A program made the position numbers and the translations under genes. From Rhizobium sp. CF080 (GTDB lineage: Bacteria; Pseudomonadota; Alphaproteobacteria; Rhizobiales; Rhizobiaceae): a DNA stretch of 64,000 bases. The notes under the pieces are model-generated. The model made no database searches, was not told the origin of the DNA, and saw only the letters and a program-made list of their open reading frames with translations. Of this stretch, positions 49,895 to 58,797 are shown piece after piece. The number at the start of each line of letters is the position of its first letter. Position 1 is the stretch's first letter. The stretch is from assembly GCF_000282095.2 (NCBI RefSeq), contig NZ_AKKC02000004.1, positions 1,821,019-1,885,018 on the forward strand. Direction: 5' to 3'.

Positions 49895-51941
49895 AGAAGC
49901 ATTCAAGATACTTGTTATGCTTGCTCTGACGATATCGGGCTCGCCGAGCCGTGCCGAGGATCCGAATTCCCCACGCGCCTGGACGGTCCGCGCCGTCGAC
50001 GGCATGCCCGACGAATTGCGCATTCAGTTGGCAAAGGACGGGAGACCTTCTTACGAGACCGTGGAAAACGGCACCCAGACGCTGAACGCGATCATCGCGG
50101 AAATATGCGGCGACCAGCCCGCAAAGGTCAAAGCCGAGTTGGTCACCGAAGCTGAAGCTCTTAACAAGCAACCGGCGGATGTCCCGGTTGGCCCGGACGT
50201 CACTGTGGCGGTTCCGTTTTGTATGCGCCTGGATCGTAACATTCTGGTTGATGTCAAGGAGAACGATACGGTCGAATCCCTCCTCAAAGAGCATTACGGC
50301 GTCTATGGTAACCTCACAAAGGCGAAAACCTACGCCGTCAATGAGGGGCGCGAGGCCGACAATAGCGCGGAGATCGAAGAGGCATTCAAATCAATAAGAA
50401 CAGGCAGAAAGGTCTTATTGCCCTTTGGCGCTAAAATCGAAATCTTTGAGCCTAAAGCCGGGGGTATTGCGCTTCCCGACGCCGTGAAGCAGCTCGCTGG
50501 TCCAGGCCTTGCTGCCGCCATCAACAATTCGGTCAAACCGGTGACCGTGCCGCAAACGTCAGATCCTACGCAGCTCGCCCTGATCGAATCCGTCGAAATT
50601 GCAAGTGCGGGCGGCGACACCCCCTGCTCATCGTCTGAGGACATCAATGTCCCGATCGACCTCGCAGCGCTCAGGGATGAATTCAAGTGGGAACGCGATC
50701 AACTAGCAAAAAACGACGGCGACATGAAGACAGTCACCATCGGTGTGATCGATACCGGCTTGGCAGCGCCTGATGACGGCTTCTTCGTTCCCACGTCGCT
50801 CGCCAGGAATTCTCAGGAAATGAATGGGCAGATGGGCGCTGATGACGACATCCCGCCAAACGGAGCAATTGACGACATATTTGGCGTAAACCTCAACATG
50901 AACCCAGCCACTGGTAATGTCATTCCGTACCAGAACCCCGATCTATCTTGGAAGTTTCATGGCACGCGAATGGCGAGCCTCGTTCTTGGCGGGCCTAAGG
51001 TTGATGTGATTTGGGCGCCGCGCCCCCCTTTGAGGATCAAGGTCGTCAACTTCGCGTCCTCGAAAATGGATGGTGGAATGGTGCCGACCAGCGAACTGGA
51101 TCGAGCGTTAGGTTTTCTTGGCGCTAGCGGCGCAGTTGTAGTGAATATGAGCCTTGCCACGAGGCTCAACATCATTGGCATAACAAATTCCATTCGCAGC
51201 TTCTCCAACAACACACTGTTCGTGGTGGCTGCGGGAAACAGCAGATTGGGTCCAGGCGAAGATATTGGCCTGAACGCCGCTTACCCTGCATTACTGGGCG
51301 GATTCAGCGGCCAAAATCGTGAAAACGTCATCACCGTTGGTGCCCATGGACGTTCGGGCAAACGAGCGACGTTTTCGAATTACTCGTCGCAATTCGTGGA
51401 TCTACTTGCGCCTGGCTGCGGTGTCGAGACACGAGATGGAACGGGATCAACCGTCCTCGATAGCGGGACTTCCCCTGCAGCCGCTCTCGTTTCCTTTACC
51501 GGCGGCTTGATCGCCGCTTTGGACATAGCCCACCCCAAGGACATTAAGAACCGCATATTAGTCTCGGTGGACGTTGATCATACCGAGTTAGCTGAAGATG
51601 CCTGGAGCCGCGGACGGCTGAATGCTCTTAAGGCAATCAGTCTTAGGCGCGATGTAATCGAGCTTTCCAACGGTCAACTGAAGCTTGGGGGCATTGCCGA
51701 TCGAAGCCCCCTCATGTCGTTATGTGCCGACCGAACACTTCCGTCCCCTTCGAAGATCTACAAGGTCATGCCAAACATCAAAGTGGGAAATGACGCCTTT
51801 ATCGAATACTGGTCGATGAACAATGACTACATTCACAAGATGAGGTGCAAGCAGGTGCAAGGCTCCAATGCCCGTATCGTGCTTGACGGAGCGAGCTTTG
51901 CTGTTGGCGACATCCGCGACGTCGTGTTTCGCTGGCGGTAG
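49884..51941 (+). CDS. secreted subtilisin-like serine protease (S8) with long N-terminal region
   Basis: A 685-residue exported protease. A signal peptide (LVMLALTISGSPSRA) is followed by about 255 residues. Part of these (about 120-190: NDTVESLLKEHYGVYG and LLPFGAKIEIFEP) has the spacing of a LysM-like peptidoglycan-binding module; this is tentative. The S8 domain has Asp290 (GVIDTGL), His359 (FHGTRMAS), Asn452 (VVAAGNS) and Ser530 (DSGTSPAAA), so it should be active. A C-terminal region of about 100 residues has two cysteines. The ATG at 49884 lies within the end of the trypsin-like gene. A protease pair of different clans in one operon suggests a zymogen cascade (inference). Confidence 0.85.
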   Translation: MNCREAFKILVMLALTISGSPSRAEDPNSPRAWTVRAVDGMPDELRIQLAKDGRPSYETVENGTQTLNAIIAEICGDQPAKVKAELVTEAEALNKQPADVPVGPDVTVAVPFCMRLDRNILVDVKENDTVESLLKEHYGVYGNLTKAKTYAVNEGREADNSAEIEEAFKSIRTGRKVLLPFGAKIEIFEPKAGGIALPDAVKQLAGPGLAAAINNSVKPVTVPQTSDPTQLALIESVEIASAGGDTPCSSSEDINVPIDLAALRDEFKWERDQLAKNDGDMKTVTIGVIDTGLAAPDDGFFVPTSLARNSQEMNGQMGADDDIPPNGAIDDIFGVNLNMNPATGNVIPYQNPDLSWKFHGTRMASLVLGGPKVDVIWAPRPPLRIKVVNFASSKMDGGMVPTSELDRALGFLGASGAVVVNMSLATRLNIIGITNSIRSFSNNTLFVVAAGNSRLGPGEDIGLNAAYPALLGGFSGQNRENVITVGAHGRSGKRATFSNYSSQFVDLLAPGCGVETRDGTGSTVLDSGTSPAAALVSFTGGLIAALDIAHPKDIKNRILVSVDVDHTELAEDAWSRGRLNALKAISLRRDVIELSNGQLKLGGIADRSPLMSLCADRTLPSPSKIYKVMPNIKVGNDAFIEYWSMNNDYIHKMRCKQVQGSNARIVLDGASFAVGDIRDVVFRWR

Positions 51942-52079
51942 GATCGACAAGAGATTTGGTCAGGGATAACTAAAGGGCCTGAAAGCGGCCTTCGCGGGAT
52001 GCGTAGTTCAACGAGACTGTTGCATCGGTCGGCCGTTTTTCGCAAAACCGACTGTCCCGTCTTCTGGTTCAAAGGAATG

Positions 52080-52429
52080 ACAACAATCCGCCGGCGAAGT
52101 ACGCCGGCGTGCCGCGATTGCCGAACTCTGGCAGAGTACGGCGTCCTCTACGTGCCTTCCGGTGCCATCATCGGGCACGACGCGATTGACAAGTTTGCCG
52201 GCGATCTTCGGGCGACGCATCCACACTACGTCTTCACGCCGCACGGCAAGCCGCAGGTGCTTCATATGCCGGACGCCTGGCCTGGAGTTCCGGCCCTCGT
52301 GATGAGGCACCTGAATACACTGGCTGGGATGTCATCACGGTCCGCGACGGCAAGATCACGGCGCTCTATGTCTTCCTGGACGAAACGTCAGAGGAGTTTC
52401 GCCGGGCCAGCGGCAAAACTGCGAGCTGA
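52080..52429 (+). pseudogene. SnoaL/NTF2-like protein remnant, frameshifted
   Basis: Pieces of one small alpha+beta cone-fold protein occur in three frames in order. RRRAAIAELW is the first helix. EYGVLYVPSGAIIGHDAIDKF with THPHYVFTPHGKPQVLH follows. Then come GRLAWSSGPRDEAPEYTGWD and VRDGKITALYVFLDE, to TGA at 52427. At least two frameshifts, near 52130 and 52270, destroy it. Confidence 0.7.
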
Positions 52430-52843
52430 GTTGCTCTCCTGAGCCGGCAGGCATGCTGGGCGAAGACGGCTCAGCGGGCGCCATCCTGTATGAGGGACTG
52501 ACCCAACCGGCCTCTCATCGACGCCCGCCTGACGCGAGCACAAGAAAACGCACCCCAAGGTGGCGCGAGCAAAATCCTTATCTTGCGTCTTCGCCTTGAA
52601 GGGATCTGAACCGGCGACGCCTGACCGAAATGGGTTAAGCACCTGATGTCATTGGCAGTTAATGAGAATGTCTGAAGTGCAAGAAGTTCAAGGAGATAGC
52701 TCGGCACTTTATTTATAATTGAGCAGCTAGTTTGAGATTGGTGCACGTAATCCGGCGCTTACTTGGATATTTACCACATTAAAAAACCTTATACTGGCGG
52801 TTGGACGCTCCGCTTCAGAGACCAGGTTCGGCCAGAAGAAGCA
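52430..52843. other. unassigned gap downstream of the exported-protease locus
   Basis: About 414 bases with no supported gene. The part to about 52650 is GC-rich; the stretch 52650-52780 is AT-rich. A minus-strand segment near 52600-52625 (CCGGTTCAGATCC) resembles a tRNA T-arm but no acceptor, D or anticodon arm could be built around it. Confidence 0.5.
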
Positions 52844-53725
52844 TCAAGTTTCCACTATTTGCCGCAGGTGGTTCGCAAGAGTAGGATCGCAAAGGTATCC
52901 CGAAATGCCATGAGCGTTATCGGTCCGGTTTCTGATGTTGTTCTGATTGTTGATCCGACCTCCGCTGACAGGGAAGTACCCATTATCAAGCGCATTCAAT
53001 GCGACCACGTCGCGATCATCAAAGGCGTTGTACCAGGACCGAAGCTGCTCTGGATATCTCAGCGGTTTGAAAGACCTCATGATCGGCCCCACGGCAAGCG
53101 GCGAACCAATTGTCACATAATGAACGACGTTGGCGGCTTTTGGCGAATTCAACAAAATGTCGTACCCAACCACAGACCCCAGTGAGTGCCCGACTAGGAC
53201 GACGGATCCGTCTCCCAGTGCATCCTCAACTACGCTGTTGATCGCTTTCCGGACTTTAGTGCGGGTCAAATACAGGTAGACATCTCGGGTCGCGCGCTCG
53301 ATAGCGTGAGCGCTCAAGCCTGGAAGGCGATCCGCAGCTTTGAAAATTGCCTGCACCCATCCCCAGTTTTGTGGACCACGCTCGATTACTGCGTCTCCCA
53401 ACTCGGCATCAATTTGAGCATCCGTCATCGCAAGCGAGCGTCTCAAACCATCTGCCACCGCAGCCGCGTACTCCTGAAACTCGATATCGGAAGTGGCGGA
53501 CGTACCCCGCAGAATCACGTCTGCCGGAAGATCGGCTTCCATCTGACGCGTGAATCCATCCAAAATGTCTCCGTAGAACGGAAGTGCTATATTGATAGTA
53601 GACAAGAATTCATCCGCTTGGCGACCGAGCCCAGTCCGGAATGCATTTATCCATTCATTTCTTATCTCGTCCGGAACCTTGCCCTGCTGCGATCTTCCAT
53701 GAATGAATACTATCGATTTACCCAA
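52844..53725 (-). CDS. alpha/beta-hydrolase (lipase/esterase-like)
   Basis: A 293-residue cytoplasmic alpha/beta-hydrolase. The oxyanion-hole strand is SIVFIHGRSQQGK, the nucleophile elbow is VVLVGHSLGSVVGYD, the acid is probably in FDDRDVVAL, and the catalytic His is in NAHGISGYL. The start is TTG at 53725 with an excellent site AGGAGAGCTGAA; the first 16 bases overlap the end of the caspase gene, so translation is coupled. A lipase or phospholipase acting as a second effector beside the caspase is plausible; a peptidase or esterase role cannot be excluded. No signal peptide. Confidence 0.83.
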   Translation of the reverse strand: MGKSIVFIHGRSQQGKVPDEIRNEWINAFRTGLGRQADEFLSTINIALPFYGDILDGFTRQMEADLPADVILRGTSATSDIEFQEYAAAVADGLRRSLAMTDAQIDAELGDAVIERGPQNWGWVQAIFKAADRLPGLSAHAIERATRDVYLYLTRTKVRKAINSVVEDALGDGSVVLVGHSLGSVVGYDILLNSPKAANVVHYVTIGSPLAVGPIMRSFKPLRYPEQLRSWYNAFDDRDVVALNALDNGYFPVSGGRINNQNNIRNRTDNAHGISGYLCDPTLANHLRQIVET

Positions 53726-55443
53726 TTCAGCTCTCCTAATTTGTATGCTTCTCGAAGAATTCTCATCCCGTCAGGCGTGAACGTGGTCCACGGGGATTGT
53801 TGACGATGCCTTCCCGCCTCGAGGATTTTCTGCGGGCACGCTATCGACGCGTTATCAAGATACGCCCAGGTTTGGCTGAGCATTGGGCAGAACGGCGCCA
53901 CGGATCGTCCGCGGCGACGAGAGCCCGACAATATCAAAAGGTCCAACAGCGATCCCTTTATATCGTGATCCATAAATCGGAGAACGGAATTTATTTGAGA
54001 TTTCAGTCCCACCTCCGCATACCCTATCGCAGCGTATAGACCTAAAGTTGGATCGACCTTCTTCCACCTCCTAATAGCATCGGCAAATTCGATGACCTGA
54101 TGACGGTCCATCGGAAAAAGCCCTATGTTTATCGCAGCAGCGGCTTGCGCTCGTAAGATCCAGATCTCGTTTGAATCGAAGGTACGGAAATTCTCTCCAG
54201 AGTCAGGATCTATCGAGGAATAGGTCATCTGCAAAATGCCCGATTCATCAAGCTTTACGGTCAGATGATAGTTAGGAAGCAATGCTAAAACTGCGCCTGT
54301 ATTGTCCTCAAACCGCACTATGACACTGACCGGGTGGACCGCTCGTCCATTCAGGTTAATCACCGCGTCGCCTGAAGAGCGGGCGTCTAGCTCGGCGAAA
54401 CGATATGACCAAATAGATTTTACTGGACGTCCAATGATGGTCGCCCCTGGCCGCATCGGCTCAGTTAGTCGGCCATCAAGCAGGGCGAATTTCTGGCGAT
54501 AAGCTTCGAACCTTGGGCGGTCGGAATCGTCTTGCAAAAACAACTCAGTTTCAAATTCTGACCTATCTCCGAGAACATTTGCCTCCGCAGCTTCAAATCT
54601 CTTCTCCAGTATTGGATCTGGCGGCTGAGGTCGCTTTTTGTCGTCGCGACGCAAACCTTTCGTGAAGATTGGTTTTGCTACGAATCCATCATCACCACAC
54701 TCTAGGCGCAGCTGAGGCTGTTGTCTCAGAGAGAGCTTCACATCCTGTACGCGCTCATTAACGAGGTTGGGCAGCACCCTCTTTAGGCGCCGGGAAAGAA
54801 CCACTGGGCCTTCGGTTCCGTCGACGTCTGCTGACCCAATGAGTTCTCTTGCGGGATCGATGTGAATGCTTCGGAGTGCCTCGGTAAACACGCCAACGTA
54901 TTTCTCAACAACACTAGACTGCCCTTCAGATATGGCTACTTCCAAAGCCGCATCACCAGGTCGGGTAGCGAAAAAACGATCAACCTCTACATCAAGCCGA
55001 CCATCACCGTTTGGGAACAGTGTCCCACCCGTCATCCTGCTTTGTGCTAATGTTTGTGGGACGGTGCGGCACGCGTCGGAAATAAATATCACACTCCCGA
55101 TCTCTCCACGCCGCGAATCTTCTGCACTCCTTCCGACATCGATTACCTCATCCGCATCGTCAATGGCGTTGGAAAGCAACCAGATCTCGTTCGAGCCACT
55201 CATCAAACCGTGGCCTGCGAAGTAAATCACCAGTTTTTCGAATTCTGCGCTCTGCACGAGCCGTCGGACCTCTCGCTTGAGGTCTCCTATAGCAACGTCA
55301 CCATGTTCGTCGGTGATCAAGCTAGTTTCGTATCCGTCCAAGGCGAGCCAGCTCTCCATAGATTTTGCGCCCGAAACAGCTGCCTTTAGCGGATTGAGGG
55401 ACTTCGCTTTGTCAATCCCGATTAGCAATGCCGCTCTCCTCAC
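53710..55443 (-). CDS. caspase-family (C14) protease with unclassified C-terminal region
   Basis: A 577-residue protein. Residues 1-230 form a caspase/metacaspase-like domain: AALLIGIDKAKSLNPLKAAV, catalytic His78 in VIYFAGHGL and Cys125 in VIFISDACRT. The remaining 345 residues are not a family I recognise. They include a beta-rich stretch (VSVIVRFEDNTGAVLALLPN) and end with GMRILREAYKLGELN. It starts with GTG at 55443 after GGGAG. It is transcribed divergently from the GTPase-caspase operon and overlaps the alpha/beta-hydrolase gene, so these two form a compact module. The C-terminal region could be the sensor or recruitment part. Confidence 0.87.
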   Translation of the reverse strand: MRRAALLIGIDKAKSLNPLKAAVSGAKSMESWLALDGYETSLITDEHGDVAIGDLKREVRRLVQSAEFEKLVIYFAGHGLMSGSNEIWLLSNAIDDADEVIDVGRSAEDSRRGEIGSVIFISDACRTVPQTLAQSRMTGGTLFPNGDGRLDVEVDRFFATRPGDAALEVAISEGQSSVVEKYVGVFTEALRSIHIDPARELIGSADVDGTEGPVVLSRRLKRVLPNLVNERVQDVKLSLRQQPQLRLECGDDGFVAKPIFTKGLRRDDKKRPQPPDPILEKRFEAAEANVLGDRSEFETELFLQDDSDRPRFEAYRQKFALLDGRLTEPMRPGATIIGRPVKSIWSYRFAELDARSSGDAVINLNGRAVHPVSVIVRFEDNTGAVLALLPNYHLTVKLDESGILQMTYSSIDPDSGENFRTFDSNEIWILRAQAAAAINIGLFPMDRHQVIEFADAIRRWKKVDPTLGLYAAIGYAEVGLKSQINSVLRFMDHDIKGSLLDLLILSGSRRRGRSVAPFCPMLSQTWAYLDNASIACPQKILEAGRHRQQSPWTTFTPDGMRILREAYKLGELNWVNR

Positions 55444-55589
55444 AAAAGATCTCCCAGACTGTGCTCGCCTTTATTGACGTATGCCCGATCAAGCACCACC
55501 AAAGCGTTAAGCAGTCTTCCGAACCTTGATTGGGGTCCGCGCCATCCGAATCCAGCGATGATCATTAGTAGGTTATCTCGTTAAACCCA
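55444..55589. promoter_or_regulatory. divergent promoter between the two caspase modules
   Basis: 146 bases separating 55443 (minus) and 55590 (plus), AT-rich near 55560-55610. A common control region for both modules is likely. No operator-like palindrome stands out. Confidence 0.4.
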
Positions 55590-56996
55590 TTGCTAAATAA
55601 AACTGTGAATACTTTATATACCCGCGTAAGTAGGCGGCTCCCGAACTATTATGTTCACAACATACTCGAACTTGATTTCCGCGAAAGGCATTCGCAAGTG
55701 GCGCAAGACATTCTTCAGCGGTTCCTCACAAAACGGCTCTTTGATCTGGCCGGCGACGACGCAAGGCTTCAGAAATTACGAGAAGCGGCAGACGATGTCG
55801 CGAACTTGTTGAAAGCGTCCCCAAATAGGGTTGCTTCATTCGTGCAGGTTGGATGCGATTTAAAGGTTCCACCCGATGAGCCTATCCTTGCTGAAGTCGC
55901 GACTATCGTCGAAAAGAAATGGAATTCCTACCTTAGTGCATTCCCGGAGAAGGCTCTGCCCGTCGTGATGAGAGCCGTGATACTCGATGGCTTAGCCCGG
56001 GTCATGGCTATTGATGCAGTCGCACTCGCAACCTGCCTTACAGCCAGAAACTTCCTTCCCCATCTTGGAGCGTCTACCGATATTGAGCTTTGGGAGGAGT
56101 TAATCAGCGAGGCGGGGACAAGGCTCGAGCAGCGGGCCCGTAAAGAATGGGCTTTGCCGACGAAGAATGCGTCTACACTGGAGCTTGATATCCCTGCTAC
56201 TCCAAGCGTTACAGTGCAAACGCTGAAGGTGGATTGGGTCACAAACCTTTTTGGTGCGGCGGCTGGTCCTCATGACGCCAACAGCAAGGCGTACGAAGCA
56301 GGCAATCAGCATTGGCCGAACACCGGCGCATCTTGGTCTTACGAATTTGCGCCAAGAGCTGCGAAAGCGGTAGCAGCAGCAGTAGACGCTTCTGTGAAAG
56401 CAAATATTGAGAAAGTCATAGAGGCTCTGAAACCCGACGAACATTTAAAATCATTCGCCGACCAAGTCGGTTTGGCCGTTGCTTCCGCTCTTCAACAAGC
56501 TCACGGCCTTGAGCGTCGGACCTCAATGATTTGGTGGAAGGAAGCTTTATTTTCACCGGAAGCCGAAGTAAGCTATCGAGCGCTCAGCACTGCGAAAACA
56601 TGTGCATGGATGGCGGTTGATGCCGCCGCCATCACAGGCGCTTACGCTCCTCTCATGGCAGAAGCTGTTATCTCGGAAGCGTTGCGTTCGCTGCTCGGTC
56701 CAGAAGCTGACGAGCCAATCTCGTTAGCAACCCTGCTCAGCGATGTCGCGCATCGGGGAAGCGCGATCGATGAAAAGTTGCAGGGGCATTTCGCGAGCGT
56801 TTACCGGGCATCAGGTCGGACGCAATTAACAAGTCTGCTTGTGGAAGGCGAACCCGCTCAATATCTGGGAACACGTCTTGGACTGGCAGAAACGACCTCA
56901 ATTTCACCCGTAGGATTTTCGCTCTGGATCTACCGCGATCTGCAAATCGCCAATGCCACGGTCGTAGCCCCTCGGACCCGCAAAAAGAGCACGTGA
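55590..56996 (+). CDS. GTPase-associated system helical protein (GASH-like)
   Basis: About 468 residues, predicted almost all helical (long Ala/Leu/Glu-rich stretches such as ALLKA, VAKAVAAAVDASVKANIEK). No enzyme motif and no signal peptide. Its size, all-helical character and position directly ahead of two P-loop GTPases, a GAP1-like protein and a caspase match the GASH component of computationally described GTPase-centred conflict systems. The start is uncertain: TTG at 55590 or GTG at 55605, neither with a clear ribosome site. The stop overlaps the next ATG (ATGA). Probably an adaptor or sensor platform for the GTPases. Confidence 0.7.
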   Translation: MLNKTVNTLYTRVSRRLPNYYVHNILELDFRERHSQVAQDILQRFLTKRLFDLAGDDARLQKLREAADDVANLLKASPNRVASFVQVGCDLKVPPDEPILAEVATIVEKKWNSYLSAFPEKALPVVMRAVILDGLARVMAIDAVALATCLTARNFLPHLGASTDIELWEELISEAGTRLEQRARKEWALPTKNASTLELDIPATPSVTVQTLKVDWVTNLFGAAAGPHDANSKAYEAGNQHWPNTGASWSYEFAPRAAKAVAAAVDASVKANIEKVIEALKPDEHLKSFADQVGLAVASALQQAHGLERRTSMIWWKEALFSPEAEVSYRALSTAKTCAWMAVDAAAITGAYAPLMAEAVISEALRSLLGPEADEPISLATLLSDVAHRGSAIDEKLQGHFASVYRASGRTQLTSLLVEGEPAQYLGTRLGLAETTSISPVGFSLWIYRDLQIANATVVAPRTRKKST

Positions 56997-57961
56997 TGGA
57001 ACGCTGTCCCTACCCACGTTGTCACGTGCCGGATGTCGCATGTCGCCTTGGAGAACCCACACCGGCCTCCTGTAAACATTGGTTGGACGCGCAAGGGGGC
57101 AAGAAGGCCGTTGCGGAAAAGAGAGGGAATGGCGAACAAACGTTGTTGCCTTGGACTGGGACAGCGCTTGGAACAGATGAGCTCCTTTTTCTCACCGGTA
57201 GGGGTGAAACACGACTGGTAGCGATTGTAGGCCCCCATAATGCGGGGAAGACCACGCTTTTGGCCGCATGGTATCAAGGAGCTGGAAGGTCTGGCCGGGT
57301 GGGAGATCATACCTTCGCCGGTAGCTTTACGCTTGAAGGGTGGGAAGCGGTAGCGCACGCCCTAAGATGGGAGGGCTCTTCCCCGACCTTTCCACCACAC
57401 ACATCCTCAGGCGCTGGTCGTGCACCCGGAATGTTGCATCTCGCCGTGAGACAGGAGGATGACGAACTCGTTGATTTTCTATTCGCCGATTCACCAGGCG
57501 AGTGGTTTCAAAGGTGGGCGATCGACAGCTCTGCTGAGGATGCGGAGGGAGCGCGATGGCTTGCAGACCGTGCTTCTGTATTTTTGATCACTGCAGACTG
57601 CGAAGCACTTTCCGGCTCAAACCGGGGCAATGCGCGATCTTCACTGATCCAATTGATCCGAAGGACCGCGCATGAACGCCGCGGAAGACCCGTTGCTTTG
57701 GTCTGGACAAAGGCGGACATCGGAATCTCCCCCAACATACGCAACTCGATCCTGGAGGCCGCGAAGCTCGTCATGCCAGAGGTCGCAGAATTTTCCTGCA
57801 GCGTCTCGAACCTAGATATCGATGGTGATGAGATTTTTGCGCAGAAGTCGATGGGCGACGTCTTGAAGTGGGCTGTACAACCTTATCCACGAGGTTTCAC
57901 TCCAAGTGAAACTCGAATTGCAAGTAACGACCCGTTCCTAAACTTTGGCAGAACCCGATGA
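56993..57961 (+). CDS. P-loop GTPase, double-GTPase-2-like, with N-terminal cysteine cluster
   Basis: A 322-residue TRAFAC-type GTPase. Walker A is GPHNAGKT (80-87), the switch II/Walker B motif is ADSPGEW (Asp166, Gly169), and the base-specificity motif is TKAD (239-242). The N-terminus carries Cys5, Cys10, Cys17 and Cys27 (CPYPRCHVPDVAC...CKHW), which looks like a small zinc-binding knuckle. Coupled to both neighbours by ATGA overlaps. With the next protein it would form the paired-GTPase switch of the system. Confidence 0.82.
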   Translation: MMERCPYPRCHVPDVACRLGEPTPASCKHWLDAQGGKKAVAEKRGNGEQTLLPWTGTALGTDELLFLTGRGETRLVAIVGPHNAGKTTLLAAWYQGAGRSGRVGDHTFAGSFTLEGWEAVAHALRWEGSSPTFPPHTSSGAGRAPGMLHLAVRQEDDELVDFLFADSPGEWFQRWAIDSSAEDAEGARWLADRASVFLITADCEALSGSNRGNARSSLIQLIRRTAHERRGRPVALVWTKADIGISPNIRNSILEAAKLVMPEVAEFSCSVSNLDIDGDEIFAQKSMGDVLKWAVQPYPRGFTPSETRIASNDPFLNFGRTR

Positions 57962-58797
57962 GCTCCAACATCCTCCTACTCGGAGAATATAACGTCGGAA
58001 AAACCAACTTTGGCGGCCAGCTCCTTGGACGGTTGAACCAAGAAAAGGGTTACCTGCGGATGGTAGGAACTCCAAGCTCGCTTTCGCCGTTTGAAAATGC
58101 CCTATCATCGCTAAACGACGGACGCGCAGCCCAACATACTTCAGCATCGCAATACTCGGATAGCAGATGGCCTGTAGCGGATGCTGACGGCAACTCTACG
58201 GAATTGATATGGCCGGACTATGGGGGCGAGCAGGTTTCTTCCATTCGCGACAACAGAAGCATGCCTCCTGAATGGAGAAAACGCGTTGAAACCGCAGACG
58301 CGTGGATCGTAATGATGCGGATCAACAACTCGAGTGTAAGTGACGACATATTCTCTCGTCCACTCTCTCAGCTGACTGCCCGGCAGGACAAGCAAAGTGG
58401 CCCGTTCCGAATGTCTGATCAATCACGCCTTGTCGACTTCCTTCAGTGGCTCATGTTCGTTCGCGGGACGGGTACCTTGTCCCGGGTATCGACCCCACGC
58501 CTTCTGCTGTTGCTGTCGTGCTGGGATGAATTAACCGCCCCTGAACTAAACCTACCACCTTTAGATGTCCTACGTCGTCGAATGCCCATGGTGTCATCCT
58601 TTGTGGAAGCAAACTGGGACCCGAACTATCGCTCAATTATCGGACTTTCCGCTCTCGAAAAAAGCCTTAGCGAGGACACGGAGGATGAAGATTACATCGA
58701 TTTAGGGCCCGAACACTTCGGCTATATTGTCCAGGAGGACGGATCTCGCTCGCCAGACCTCACGCTTGCTATTAAACCTGTGCTCGGAAGAACCTGA
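57958..58797 (+). CDS. P-loop GTPase, double-GTPase-1-like
   Basis: A 279-residue GTPase-fold protein. Walker A is GEYNVGKT (9-16) directly at the N-terminus, and switch II is PDYGGEQ (Asp87, Gly90). The usual NKxD motif is not evident; the equivalent strand reads LLLLSCWDEL, so guanine recognition may differ. It starts inside the previous gene's stop (ATGA) and ends in TGATG shared with the next start. It probably heterodimerises with the preceding GTPase as a nucleotide-dependent switch. Confidence 0.8.
   Translation: MSSNILLLGEYNVGKTNFGGQLLGRLNQEKGYLRMVGTPSSLSPFENALSSLNDGRAAQHTSASQYSDSRWPVADADGNSTELIWPDYGGEQVSSIRDNRSMPPEWRKRVETADAWIVMMRINNSSVSDDIFSRPLSQLTARQDKQSGPFRMSDQSRLVDFLQWLMFVRGTGTLSRVSTPRLLLLLSCWDELTAPELNLPPLDVLRRRMPMVSSFVEANWDPNYRSIIGLSALEKSLSEDTEDEDYIDLGPEHFGYIVQEDGSRSPDLTLAIKPVLGRT

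Noticed and set aside
52595..52630. tRNA-like T-arm on the minus strand
   Set aside because: CCGGTTCAGATCC resembles a T-loop but no cloverleaf (acceptor, D or anticodon arm) could be formed nearby; not annotated as a tRNA or attachment site.
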